Assembly: GCA_017454265.1 (NCBI GenBank)
Contig: JAFTDJ010000038.1
Coordinates: forward strand, 1-64,000
From: Bacteroidales bacterium
GTDB lineage: Bacteria; Bacteroidota; Bacteroidia; Bacteroidales; UBA932
DNA: 64,000 bases
Direction of reading: 5' to 3'
Shown here: positions 43,129 to 51,992 of the stretch, piece by piece
Layout of the letters: every line of letters starts with the position of its first letter
How positions within the stretch are numbered: the stretch's first letter is position 1
The notes under the pieces: model-generated
Told to the model about the DNA's origin: nothing
The model's database searches: none
What the model saw: the letters and a program-made list of their open reading frames with translations, nothing else
Made by a program: the position numbers and the translations under genes

Positions 43129-44278
43129 CAAGTTTTATTACAGGCGCGGCGGAGATTGCGTCTATACCATTGGACTGGAGTCGCTGCTGAAGGCAAACGG
43201 GCTTCAGGTGGCGGTATTCGCCATGGAGCATCCCGAAACACTGGATACACCCTGGCGCAGGTACTTCCCGTCGGAGGTGAATCTCGCATCGCTGCCATCG
43301 AAGCTCCGCTTCCTTGCGAGAAGTCTGGGATGGGGAGAGACCGCCTCGCGGTTCAAGGCTCTCCTGGACGAATTCAGACCCGACGTGGTGCATTTGGGGA
43401 ACATCCATTCCCAGCTGTCTCCGGTGATTGCCCAAATCGCCCGTGCAAAAGGATGCAAGGTAATATGGACACTGCACGATTACAAACTTGCCTGTCCCCG
43501 GTATGACTGTCTCCTGAAAGGGGAGACGCCCTGTGAGCAGTGCTTTAGGAACAAGCTTAACGTGCTCAAGAACAAGTGCATGAAAGACTCCTTCGCCGGC
43601 AGTCTGATGGCGTACCTGGAGGCTGAGAAATGGAACCGTGACCGTCTAGTCGCAAATACGGATGTCTTTATCTGTCCCAGTTCGTTTATGAAACGCAAGA
43701 TGGAGCAGGCGGGATTCCCTTCTGAGAAATTGGTATGGCTCTGCAATTTTATGGATGTGGAGAAGTGCCGCCGGCAAGACTGTTCGGACAGGGGCGACTA
43801 CTATTGCTATGTGGGCCGGTTGAGCAAGGAGAAAGGGATTGCAACCCTGGCCGGTGTGGCTGCCTCACTGCCTTTCAAGCTCCTGGTGCTTGGTGACGGA
43901 CCGGTGCGTGGAGAGCTCCCATTGGCAGCGAATATTGAGTATCTGGGCAGGAAGGACTGGGCGGAAATCAAAGATATTGTGGGACATGCTCGCTTTCTGG
44001 TCATCCCATCAGAGTGGTACGAGAACAACCCCTTGTCGGTTATCGAATCGCTCTGCCTTGGTACTCCTGTCCTTGGAGCCGACATAGGCGGCATTCCGGA
44101 GCTGATTGAGCCGGGGATTTCTGGGATGACATTCAAAAGCGGTGACCCGGTGGCTTTGGCTGAGGCGGTCCAGGCGATGTTCAACGCCGACTTCGATTAC
44201 AAATCGATTGCGGAACAGTCTTGTCGCCGCTTCTCCCAGGAAGTTTATTACAAGCGTTTGCTTGAACTGTATAAATAA
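43109..44278 (+). CDS. family 4 glycosyltransferase
   Basis: This 389-aa GT-B enzyme has an N-terminal half starting MRVLLCNKFYYRRGGDCVY with a glycine-rich acceptor loop, LHDYKLACPRYDCLLKGE with a conserved Cys-rich stretch (CLLKG, CEQCF), and a C-terminal half with YVGRLSKEKGI near 232-242 and the EX7E donor motif in PSEWYENNPLSVIES near 299-313. Capsule and O-unit enzymes of this type use GDP- or UDP-sugars. It precedes the radical SAM gene by seven bases. Confidence 0.92.
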   Translation: MRVLLCNKFYYRRGGDCVYTIGLESLLKANGLQVAVFAMEHPETLDTPWRRYFPSEVNLASLPSKLRFLARSLGWGETASRFKALLDEFRPDVVHLGNIHSQLSPVIAQIARAKGCKVIWTLHDYKLACPRYDCLLKGETPCEQCFRNKLNVLKNKCMKDSFAGSLMAYLEAEKWNRDRLVANTDVFICPSSFMKRKMEQAGFPSEKLVWLCNFMDVEKCRRQDCSDRGDYYCYVGRLSKEKGIATLAGVAASLPFKLLVLGDGPVRGELPLAANIEYLGRKDWAEIKDIVGHARFLVIPSEWYENNPLSVIESLCLGTPVLGADIGGIPELIEPGISGMTFKSGDPVALAEAVQAMFNADFDYKSIAEQSCRRFSQEVYYKRLLELYK

Positions 44279-44285
44279 ATGCCAT

Positions 44286-45377
44286 ATGCACGTCAAGAAA
44301 CTTAACGGCACCGTAATAGTGACTTACCGCTGCAATGCCCGGTGCACTATGTGCAACAGGTATAAGGCACCGTCGCGCCCGGAGGATGAGATCTCGGTGG
44401 AGACCATAAAGAAACTCCCGAAGATGTATTTTACCAACATCACGGGAGGAGAACCTTTTATCCGTGAAGACCTGAAAGACATTGTGCGTGAGTTATACAA
44501 ACTGTCTGACCGTATCGTCATCAGTACGAACGGGTATTTTACGGACCGTATTATCGAGCTTTGTAAGGAGTTCCCGCAAATCGGCATACGCATCAGCATC
44601 GAGGGCCTGGAGCGGACCAACAACGAAATACGCGGTCTGGAGAATGGTTATCAGCGCGGTTACCAGACCCTCAGGAAGCTCCGCGAGATGGGGATGAAAG
44701 ACGTGGGCTTCGGGATGACGGTGCAGGACAAGAACGCTCCGGACCTGGTGCCGATGTACAAAATCAGCGAGGAAATGGGAATGGAGTTCGCTACGGCCAG
44801 CCTGCACAACAGTTTCTACTTCGTGGAGTCGAAGAACATTATCCACGACAGACCTATGGTGGCGCAGAACTTCGAGAATCTGGTAAACGAGTTGCTGCGC
44901 TCGAACAGTCCCAAGAAATGGTTCCGCGCATATTTCAACCACGGGCTCATCAATTATATCTACGGCCAGCCGCGACTGCTGCCCTGCGATATGAGTTTCG
45001 ATACCTTCTTCATCGATCCCTACGGCGACGTGATGCCGTGCAACGGCACCAGGGACAAGCTTGTGATGGGCAACCTGAACCGCCAGGGCTGGGAAGAACT
45101 CTGGAACTCGGCCGAGGCGGAAAAGGTGCGAACGGCTGTACGGCACTGCGACCGGCAATGCTGGATGATAGGCTCGGTGAGCCCTGCGATGCATAAGTAT
45201 ATATGGAATCCTGCCTGGTGGGTACTGACTCACAAACTAAGGCCAGGCAAAAAATATTCAATGTACGAGATTCCTGCGGTACGGGATTACAAGGACGGTA
45301 AAGTGAGCAAGGCGCAGCTTGACGCCCTTTCCACCTGCGATCCGGAGGCAATAGCAAACGACGGTCTGAAGAAATGA
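44286..45377 (+). CDS. radical SAM/SPASM domain protein
   Basis: This 363-aa protein has the radical SAM cluster motif CNARCTMC (Cys16, Cys20, Cys23), the glycine-rich SAM segment ITGGEPFIRED near 51-61, and a C-terminal SPASM-like region with conserved cysteines (DVMPCNGTRDK and HCDRQCW). SPASM proteins usually bind an extra iron-sulfur cluster and act on peptides or sugars. Its place inside a glycosyltransferase run suggests it modifies a sugar, lipid carrier or peptide part of the polymer, but the substrate is unknown. The start is ATG 44286 (MHVKKL); a longer ORF start would add a peptide from the previous gene in another frame. Confidence 0.88.
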   Translation: MHVKKLNGTVIVTYRCNARCTMCNRYKAPSRPEDEISVETIKKLPKMYFTNITGGEPFIREDLKDIVRELYKLSDRIVISTNGYFTDRIIELCKEFPQIGIRISIEGLERTNNEIRGLENGYQRGYQTLRKLREMGMKDVGFGMTVQDKNAPDLVPMYKISEEMGMEFATASLHNSFYFVESKNIIHDRPMVAQNFENLVNELLRSNSPKKWFRAYFNHGLINYIYGQPRLLPCDMSFDTFFIDPYGDVMPCNGTRDKLVMGNLNRQGWEELWNSAEAEKVRTAVRHCDRQCWMIGSVSPAMHKYIWNPAWWVLTHKLRPGKKYSMYEIPAVRDYKDGKVSKAQLDALSTCDPEAIANDGLKK

Positions 45378-46453
45378 AAGTAGTTGTAACCGGAACGCGG
45401 GGCATACCCAATGTCATGGGGGGCGTGGAAACTCATTGCGAACAACTTTTTCCCAGAGTTGCAGCGAAGGGTATTGATGTCACAGTCGTTCGCAGGGCCT
45501 CATACGTTTCTGACGGCCTGACCGAATGGAAGGGAGTAGGGCTCAAGGATATCCCGGCGCCTAGAAAGAAGTCGTTCGAGGCTCTGGTCCACACTTTCAG
45601 GGCCGTGAATTATGCGGCTCGCGTGAGAGCCGATATACTTCATGTCCATGCTGCCGGTCCGGCTTTGGTGACACCCTACGCAAAGCTTCGCGGCCTCAAG
45701 GTGGTGTTTACCAGCCACGGCCCCGAATATGACCGGGACAAATGGGGCCGGCTCGCGAAATTCGTACTGCGTCTGGGGGAGCGTCTGGGCGTGAAGTACG
45801 CCGATGATGTGATAGTCATATCCGATGTGATACGTAATATCATAAAAGATAAATACGGCCGTACGGAGCGCGTACATCTTATCCCGAACGGAGTGCCGGA
45901 ACCCGACGTATGCGACTTCCCCGAATATTTTGATGAGCTCGGAATAGAGCCCGGCAGGTTTATTCTCGGCATGTGCCGCTTTGTACCTGAAAAACGGCTT
46001 CACGACCTTGTGGAAGCGTGTAAGGGCATCGACGGTTACAAACTTGTCATGGCAGGCGATACCGAATTTGAAGATGATTATTCCAGGCGCTTGAAAGCCG
46101 ACGCCAAAGAATCTGGAGCGGTTATGACAGGTTTTATAAAGGGCCGTAAACTCCATTCCCTGCTGAGTCATGCAGCCTGCTTTGTACTTCCGTCTTCGCA
46201 CGAGGGCCTTCCGATCGCTCTGCTCGAGGCGATGAGTTACGGGCGTAAGGTGCTGGTGAGCGACATCCCTGCAAATCTTGAGGTTGGCCTTCCTGCAAAT
46301 AACTATTTTCATTGCACCGACGTAAAGGATTTGCGTGCTAAATTGGATGCAGTACTGGCAGACTGCACTGCACCTGTTTACGATATGTCAAAATACAATT
46401 GGGACACAATAGCAGAACGAGTTAAACAAGTTTATGAATCTCAAAACATTTAA
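45374..46453 (+). CDS. family 4 glycosyltransferase
   Basis: This 359-aa GT-B enzyme begins VVVTGTRGIPNVMGGVETH, the acceptor-loop form seen in rhamnosyl- and related transferases. The donor half has FILGMCRFVPEKRL and the EX7E motif in SSHEGLPIALLEAMSYG. It overlaps the radical SAM gene by four bases and the sugar-phosphate transferase by 20. Confidence 0.93.
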   Translation: MKVVVTGTRGIPNVMGGVETHCEQLFPRVAAKGIDVTVVRRASYVSDGLTEWKGVGLKDIPAPRKKSFEALVHTFRAVNYAARVRADILHVHAAGPALVTPYAKLRGLKVVFTSHGPEYDRDKWGRLAKFVLRLGERLGVKYADDVIVISDVIRNIIKDKYGRTERVHLIPNGVPEPDVCDFPEYFDELGIEPGRFILGMCRFVPEKRLHDLVEACKGIDGYKLVMAGDTEFEDDYSRRLKADAKESGAVMTGFIKGRKLHSLLSHAACFVLPSSHEGLPIALLEAMSYGRKVLVSDIPANLEVGLPANNYFHCTDVKDLRAKLDAVLADCTAPVYDMSKYNWDTIAERVKQVYESQNI

Positions 46454-47804
46454 TATCAAGGAATTCCTCCTGTACAGCGTGCCGGTTATGCTGGTAGATC
46501 TGGCAATCCACATAGGCATTTTCGAGTGGCTGCTGAAGATTTTTGTCTTTACAGACCAGGTGGATTTTGTCCTCACAAGGCCAAGGTCCCTGTATTTTCT
46601 TGTGGTGGGGTTCATAATAGCTATGGTGCTGGTGCCGATTCGTTTCTATTACAGGGGGTACACCTGGAAGCGCCTGGTCGTGCGGGCTTTTTATCAGTGC
46701 CTTATTACTTTGGGCATACTTGCACTCTCCGTGCAGGTTCTCTTCTCCAGTTTTGCCGGCAAGTTCTTTCTTCAGGAGGGGATAGCTTCCGTTGTGCTCA
46801 TAACCCTTTGGCATACAGTTTTCCGCGCACTCATCCTTTCTGCCCGCAGGCGCGGCCGCAACAAAATCCACGTAGTAATCGTGGGTGAGAATGAAGACGC
46901 CGGCCGCCTGGCAGACACCTTCAGCACTATGGCCGACTACGCCGACTACAAACTGGTTGCAACTTTCTGTGAAGACCTTCCTGCAGTAGAAGACTATCTG
47001 AAGCACAATAAAGTGCACCAGCTTTATTGCAGCCTGAATCCGGCCCTTAAGACTGAGACGGTAAACAACATCATCCGAACCTGCGAGAATCTCTTCATTG
47101 ATTTCTTCTATGTCCCCAATATGGACGGCTACTTGCACCGTAGTATGAACTTCAGCCAGCTCGGGCCGATGACGGTTATGAAGCTGCGCGAGGAGCCCCT
47201 GTCCAACCCCCTAAACGCCGCCGTCAAGCGCACTTTCGACATTGTGCTAAGCGCCCTGTTCCTGGTTACGGTATATCCCATAGTCTGGTGCTTTGTGGCC
47301 ATCGGCACCAGCCTTTCCTCGCCCGGCCCCATACTTTTCAAGCAGAAACGTACCGGCTACAAAGGCAAGCCGTTTACCATGTATAAATTCCGCTCCATGC
47401 GGGTAAACGCCGATGCCGACAGGCTCCAGGCCACGGCCGACGATCCTCGGAAAACCAAGTTCGGAGACTTCCTGCGCCGCAGCAGCATAGACGAGCTGCC
47501 CCAGTTCATAAATGTCCTCAAGGGCGATATGTCCATCATTGGCCCTCGCCCGCATATGGAACTGCATACAGATATGTACACCAAGCTTGTGGACGAATAT
47601 CTGGTGCGCCACATGGTGAAGCCAGGTCTCACCGGATGGGCACAGGTGAACGGCTGCCGCGGCGAGACCAAGACTACAGACGCCATGGCGGACCGTGTGC
47701 GCTATGATATCTGGTACATAGAAAACTGGTCTGTAGCCTTGGACTTCAAGATATTCTTTATGACGATAGCTCAGATACTGGGCGGCGACAAGCAGGCATA
47801 TTAG
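46434..47804 (+). CDS. undecaprenyl-phosphate sugar-phosphate transferase (initiating enzyme)
   Basis: This 456-aa protein starts each repeat unit by moving a sugar-1-phosphate onto undecaprenyl phosphate. It is the large polyisoprenyl-phosphate hexose-1-phosphate transferase type (WcaJ/WbaP): four N-terminal hydrophobic segments (about 12-125), a Rossmann-like middle domain near 140-240, then the catalytic domain with KRTFDIVLSALFLV, KFRSMRVNAD, SSIDELPQFINVLKGDMS and IGPRPHMELHTD. GlTGWAQVNG-type motif is present near 398. The sugar (glucose or galactose are common) cannot be read from the sequence. Confidence 0.95.
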   Translation: MNLKTFNIKEFLLYSVPVMLVDLAIHIGIFEWLLKIFVFTDQVDFVLTRPRSLYFLVVGFIIAMVLVPIRFYYRGYTWKRLVVRAFYQCLITLGILALSVQVLFSSFAGKFFLQEGIASVVLITLWHTVFRALILSARRRGRNKIHVVIVGENEDAGRLADTFSTMADYADYKLVATFCEDLPAVEDYLKHNKVHQLYCSLNPALKTETVNNIIRTCENLFIDFFYVPNMDGYLHRSMNFSQLGPMTVMKLREEPLSNPLNAAVKRTFDIVLSALFLVTVYPIVWCFVAIGTSLSSPGPILFKQKRTGYKGKPFTMYKFRSMRVNADADRLQATADDPRKTKFGDFLRRSSIDELPQFINVLKGDMSIIGPRPHMELHTDMYTKLVDEYLVRHMVKPGLTGWAQVNGCRGETKTTDAMADRVRYDIWYIENWSVALDFKIFFMTIAQILGGDKQAY

Positions 47805-47807
47805 CAT

Positions 47808-48893
47808 ATGGAGGCTTTTTTTGAACTTGTGCAGATGGCCATCGGGCGAAGGGACTCCCTGAGTACACCTCCCAGGACCCGTGAGGAGTGGGATGCGCTT
47901 TGCAAGCTTACCGCAAAGCACAATCTTCTGGGCGTGACCTTTCCGGTCATAGACGCAATTCACGACACCATGGACACCCTCCCGCTGGGGATTTACACCC
48001 GCTGGGCAATGACCACGGAGAAGATTGGAAAAAAGAACGCAAAACTCATGGAGTATTGCCGGGATCTGCACCGTAACTTCCTTGCGGACGGATATCGCAG
48101 TTGTATTCTCAAGGGACAGGCAGCTGCCGCTCTGTACCCTGATCCGAAACTTCGCCAGAGCGGAGACATCGATATCTGGGTGGAAGGGGAGAGGCAGGCG
48201 GTGGTGGACTATCTTCGGGAGCGCTGTGAGGTGCGGAAAGTCGTGTATCATCATTGCGATACCAAGCTTATGCCCAAGGTGGGTGTGGAGGTCCATTTTA
48301 CCCCATCCTGGATGAATGCTCCAGGAGCCAACAGGAGGCTTCAGAACTGGTTCGATTCTGTTAAGGACATGCAGTTCTCCAATTACAGTGAAGGCCTGGG
48401 ATTCTGTGTGCCCACCATCCGCTTCAATGCCGTATACATGCTGGTACATATCTACCGACACGTACTGGAAGAAGGCGTGGGGCTCAGGCAGCTGTTGGAT
48501 TATTATTATGTGCTGATTCATCTGTCCGGCAGCGACCGAAGTGCCGTGCTGAACGACCTCCGGCAGCTTAAGCTCGACGGCTTTGCCGCATCGGTCATGT
48601 ATGTGCTTCAAGAGGTCTTCTTGATGGACGAGGGCTTATTGTTGATGCCCGCAGACTGCAAGGGCGGAAGGTTCCTGCTTGAGGAAATAATGATTGCAGG
48701 CAATTTCGGCCGTTACGACGAGCGTAACGTGCACGACAAAAAAGAGGGGCTTATAGCCCATGGCAGGCGTAAGGTCGGCCGGGGGCTCAGATACTTCATA
48801 CATTATCCTTCTGAAGTGATGTTTATGCCATACTATATTGTCTGGCAGTACTTCTGGAGACGCCGCAGAGGTTATTTATACAAGGGCAGATGA
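47808..48893 (+). CDS. nucleotidyltransferase-fold protein (NTP_transf_5 type)
   Basis: This 361-aa protein resembles the uncharacterised nucleotidyltransferases of the NTP_transf_5 family. The key stretch is CILKGQAAAALYPDP near 99-113 followed by LRQSGDIDIWV with Asp120 and Asp122, the acidic pair of the polymerase-beta-like fold, and a later VEVHFTPSWM that could supply the third acidic residue. Family members occur in capsule and exopolysaccharide loci, but no activity is established. The sequence is soluble with a basic C-terminal tail. It overlaps the wzi-like gene by four bases. Confidence 0.8.
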   Translation: MEAFFELVQMAIGRRDSLSTPPRTREEWDALCKLTAKHNLLGVTFPVIDAIHDTMDTLPLGIYTRWAMTTEKIGKKNAKLMEYCRDLHRNFLADGYRSCILKGQAAAALYPDPKLRQSGDIDIWVEGERQAVVDYLRERCEVRKVVYHHCDTKLMPKVGVEVHFTPSWMNAPGANRRLQNWFDSVKDMQFSNYSEGLGFCVPTIRFNAVYMLVHIYRHVLEEGVGLRQLLDYYYVLIHLSGSDRSAVLNDLRQLKLDGFAASVMYVLQEVFLMDEGLLLMPADCKGGRFLLEEIMIAGNFGRYDERNVHDKKEGLIAHGRRKVGRGLRYFIHYPSEVMFMPYYIVWQYFWRRRRGYLYKGR

Positions 48894-50320
48894 GCGATGT
48901 CGTAGTGTCACTGATGCTTTTGGGAGCACTTTCTTCCGGCGGCTCGATGCCGTTCTGGGCAGCTTCTAACCGTTTCGGCATTATGCCGTCTTCCAGCGGT
49001 GGAGTGGCTGTGTTGAGCGCGGGAATGCCGTTCGACGAAAGCAAGACGCTGCAGTGGCACTGGGGCGCTTCCCTCGGAATCAATGGCGACAAGTCCGGAG
49101 CAACATTCCTCCCGGACGAACTGTATGCGGGCCTGCGCTGGAAGTCCCTGCGCCTGGACCTTGGCCTGTGGCACCCTGAACAGGGCTATGCGGCATCCAG
49201 CCCGGAACTTGGAACTTTGTCCGTAACGGCGGGCAATATTATGCGCAGCGGCAATTGCAGAAGTCTTCCGGGATACTCGCTTGTACTTGAAGACTGGAAC
49301 GTCCCTTTTACCAACGGCCATTTGCAGCTCCTGGGACGCTTTGGAGACTACAGGACCATCGACTCCAGATACGTAAAAGGTGCTTTGGTACACAATACCG
49401 AAGTTTACCTGCGGGGAATAATAGGGAAACGTTTCAGTATCACCTTCGGCCTGGACCACTATACGATGTGGGGCGGGACCAGCCCCGAGTACGGCCCGCA
49501 GACGGTGAACCTGTCCAATTATTTCCGTATCCTCACCGGACGCAGCGGCAGGGAAGATTCTCCATCCGGAGACCAGATCAACTCTCTTGGCGACCACCGT
49601 GGGCGCATACTGCTTCGCTTCAACTGGGCCGCCGACGACTGGAACCTGTCTTACCAGCACGACAAACCCTATGACGACAGGTCTGGAATGCTGTATTACA
49701 ACTATCCCGACGCCGTGCGAACCCTGCATCTGTCATTCAAAAATAAAAAACGCTGGTTGAGCGATGTGCTGTATGAGTTTCATACCACGATGAAGCAGTC
49801 CGGTCCCTGTGAGCGCAGGCTGGCTACCGATGCGGAAATAGCAGCAAACGACCCTCATTTGTACCGGGACGACGAGAATTCTCCGTGGTTTCTCATCTCC
49901 GGCGGGGCGGACAATTATTGCAACAATTACGAATACAGGAGCGGATGGACTCATTATGGCAGACAGATAGGAAATCCGCTTTTTCTTTCCCGCGCCTCCG
50001 GATTGGGGACATGGAACAATCTCCTTACGGCCCATCACTTTGCTTTCTCCGGAAGCCTTTTCCATAAGTTCCCTTGGAAGCTTATGCTCACATGGAGCCG
50101 GAATTACGGCTGCTGGTTCTCGGAAAACTTTGTTTATAACGACGGCAGCCGCTTTCCGGTGCCGCTTCGGCAGTTTTCGTCAGGATTTACAACCGAGTTC
50201 CCATTGCTGGAAGGAGCCCTGAAAATAATTGCAGGACTGTATCTGGATACCGGAGAAGCGCTTCCGCGCTCCATGGCTGCAAGCGTGACCGTAAAATACA
50301 ATTTATTCTCAAAAAAATGA
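48890..50320 (+). CDS. Wzi-like capsule assembly outer membrane protein
   Basis: This 476-aa protein fits the capsule assembly Wzi family of outer membrane beta-barrels that hold polysaccharide at the surface. Typical landmarks are [11 protein letters not shown] near the N-terminus, [25 protein letters not shown] near 185-195, and long alternating strands up to the final [12 protein letters not shown] strand. The N-terminal hydrophobic stretch has no basic residues before it, which is unusual for a signal peptide; the start used (ATG 48890) overlaps the previous stop as ATGA and no better start lies nearby. Overlaps hddA by four bases. Confidence 0.84.
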   Translation: MSDVVVSLMLLGALSSGGSMPFWAASNRFGIMPSSSGGVAVLSAGMPFDESKTLQWHWGASLGINGDKSGATFLPDELYAGLRWKSLRLDLGLWHPEQGYAASSPELGTLSVTAGNIMRSGNCRSLPGYSLVLEDWNVPFTNGHLQLLGRFGDYRTIDSRYVKGALVHNTEVYLRGIIGKRFSITFGLDHYTMWGGTSPEYGPQTVNLSNYFRILTGRSGREDSPSGDQINSLGDHRGRILLRFNWAADDWNLSYQHDKPYDDRSGMLYYNYPDAVRTLHLSFKNKKRWLSDVLYEFHTTMKQSGPCERRLATDAEIAANDPHLYRDDENSPWFLISGGADNYCNNYEYRSGWTHYGRQIGNPLFLSRASGLGTWNNLLTAHHFAFSGSLFHKFPWKLMLTWSRNYGCWFSENFVYNDGSRFPVPLRQFSSGFTTEFPLLEGALKIIAGLYLDTGEALPRSMAASVTVKYNLFSKK

Positions 50321-51363
50321 TTATCAGAAGCAAAGCACCCCTGAGGCTCGGGCTTGCCGGAGGAGGCAGCGACGTGTCGCCGTATAGTGATATATACGGC
50401 GGACTTGTGCTCAACGCCACCATCAACCTGTACGCGTATTGTACCATTGAAGAAACGGCCGGTCAGCAGATTTGTATAAAAGCTTATGATGCTTCTGCCG
50501 AGCTGTGTTTCCCGCTGGGCGGAAGTCTGCCTCTTGACGGGCGGGCTGAGCTTGTGAAGGGTGTGTACAACAGGGTTAAGAAGGATTTTGGCCCGGTTCC
50601 GTGCGGTTTCCGCATCACAACCTGGAACGACGCTCCGGCAGGTTCCGGTCTGGGAACGTCCAGCACAATGGTGGTGTGCATACTCAAGGCCTTTGTGGAA
50701 TGGATGTCTCTGCCGCTCGGCGATTATGAAATCGCCCGTCTTGCATACGAAATCGAACGCAAGGACCTGGGGCTCTCCGGAGGCAAGCAGGATCAGTACG
50801 CCGCTGCTTTCGGAGGATTCAACTTCATCGAATTCCTGCCGGACGACCGCGTGATCGTGAACCCCCTCAAGGTTAAGCGCTGGATTACCGACGAACTTGA
50901 ATCGAGTCTGTTGCTGTATTTTACCGGCAAATCCAGAAGCAGCGCCGCAATAATAGACAGGCAGCGGCAGAACACGTCTTCCGGCAATGCGGAGGCAATA
51001 GAGGCCATGCACAAGATACGTCAGAGCGCTGTGGATATGAAAGCCGCCGTACTCAAAGGAGACATGGCAGAATTTGCCAGGATTCTCGGCAGCAGCTGGG
51101 AAAACAAGAAGAAGATGGCGGACGGCATAACCAACGAGAACATACAGCGTGCTTTTGATGTGGCAATGGCTGCCGGCGCCACGGCCGGAAAAGTGAGCGG
51201 CGCCGGTGGCGGAGGCTTCATAATGTTCTTCGTAACCCCCGTGCTGAAAAAACAAGTGGAGGATGCCTTGAAGGCGCTCGACGGTTTTGTGCTGCCGTTC
51301 CTGTTTACCGACGGCGGTGCGCATGGATGGAAAATATTCGAAACAGATACAGTAAAGAAATGA
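50317..51363 (+). CDS. hddA: D-glycero-alpha-D-manno-heptose-7-phosphate kinase
   Basis: HddA phosphorylates position 1 of D-glycero-D-manno-heptose 7-phosphate in the alpha form, the second step towards GDP-heptose. The 348-aa GHMP kinase starts [19 protein letters not shown], with the GHMP ATP loop [11 protein letters not shown] at 106-116 and the C-terminal motif [12 protein letters not shown] near 299-310. The order hddA-gmhA-hddC/gmhB, all overlapping, leaves little doubt about the pathway. Confidence 0.94.
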   Translation: MIIRSKAPLRLGLAGGGSDVSPYSDIYGGLVLNATINLYAYCTIEETAGQQICIKAYDASAELCFPLGGSLPLDGRAELVKGVYNRVKKDFGPVPCGFRITTWNDAPAGSGLGTSSTMVVCILKAFVEWMSLPLGDYEIARLAYEIERKDLGLSGGKQDQYAAAFGGFNFIEFLPDDRVIVNPLKVKRWITDELESSLLLYFTGKSRSSAAIIDRQRQNTSSGNAEAIEAMHKIRQSAVDMKAAVLKGDMAEFARILGSSWENKKKMADGITNENIQRAFDVAMAAGATAGKVSGAGGGGFIMFFVTPVLKKQVEDALKALDGFVLPFLFTDGGAHGWKIFETDTVKK

Positions 51364-51992
51364 AAAAGATACTGGATACATTGATTGAGCGCTATCCTGC
51401 GCTGGACTGTGTGCGCGAACAGATTTGGACGGCCGCGCAGATACTGGTGGATTCATATGCCGCCGAGGGCAAGCTGCTCATTGCCGGCAACGGCGGAAGT
51501 GCTGCAGACGCCGAGCACATAGTGGGGGAGATGATGAAGACCTTCCGCATACCCAAGACCTTGCCCGAAGGCTATGCCGAGGCGCTTATAGCCAGCGATC
51601 CCGAAATGGGCGCCGTGCTCCGTACGCACCTGCAAGGCGCATTGCCTGCAATCGCACTGGACGGTCATATTTCCCTCAGCACCGCATACATGAACGACTG
51701 CGAGCCGCTGCTGTGCTTTGCCCAGCAGGTAAACGGATACGGCAGGAGCGGTGACGTATTCCTGGGTATTTCCACTTCCGGGAACAGCCGCAACATCCTG
51801 TATGCCGCCGTTGCCTCCCGTGCCCGCGAAATGAAGGTCATCGGCCTTACGGGGGCGAGGGACAACCGCCTTGAGCGTTATGCTGACGTATGTATCAAAG
51901 TGCCGGCAACAGAGACTTATAAGGTGCAGGAACTGCATCTTCCCGTCTATCACTGCCTCTGCATGATGGTAGAAAAGCATTTCTTCGGTTGA
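51360..51992 (+). CDS. gmhA: phosphoheptose isomerase (sedoheptulose-7-phosphate isomerase)
   Basis: GmhA converts sedoheptulose 7-phosphate to D-glycero-D-manno-heptose 7-phosphate, the entry step of heptose synthesis. The 210-aa SIS-fold protein has [17 protein letters not shown] at 41-57 carrying active-site residues, and a His in the C-terminal helix [12 protein letters not shown]. The start at ATG 51360 overlaps the hddA stop as ATGA; an in-frame ATG 33 bases upstream is possible but less consistent with the operon's coupling pattern. Confidence 0.94.
   Translation: MKKILDTLIERYPALDCVREQIWTAAQILVDSYAAEGKLLIAGNGGSAADAEHIVGEMMKTFRIPKTLPEGYAEALIASDPEMGAVLRTHLQGALPAIALDGHISLSTAYMNDCEPLLCFAQQVNGYGRSGDVFLGISTSGNSRNILYAAVASRAREMKVIGLTGARDNRLERYADVCIKVPATETYKVQELHLPVYHCLCMMVEKHFFG

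Noticed and set aside
50134..51456. 440-codon open frame antisense to hddA
   Set aside because: hddA has a full set of GHMP motifs and overlaps its neighbours neatly; the antisense frame crosses three real genes.
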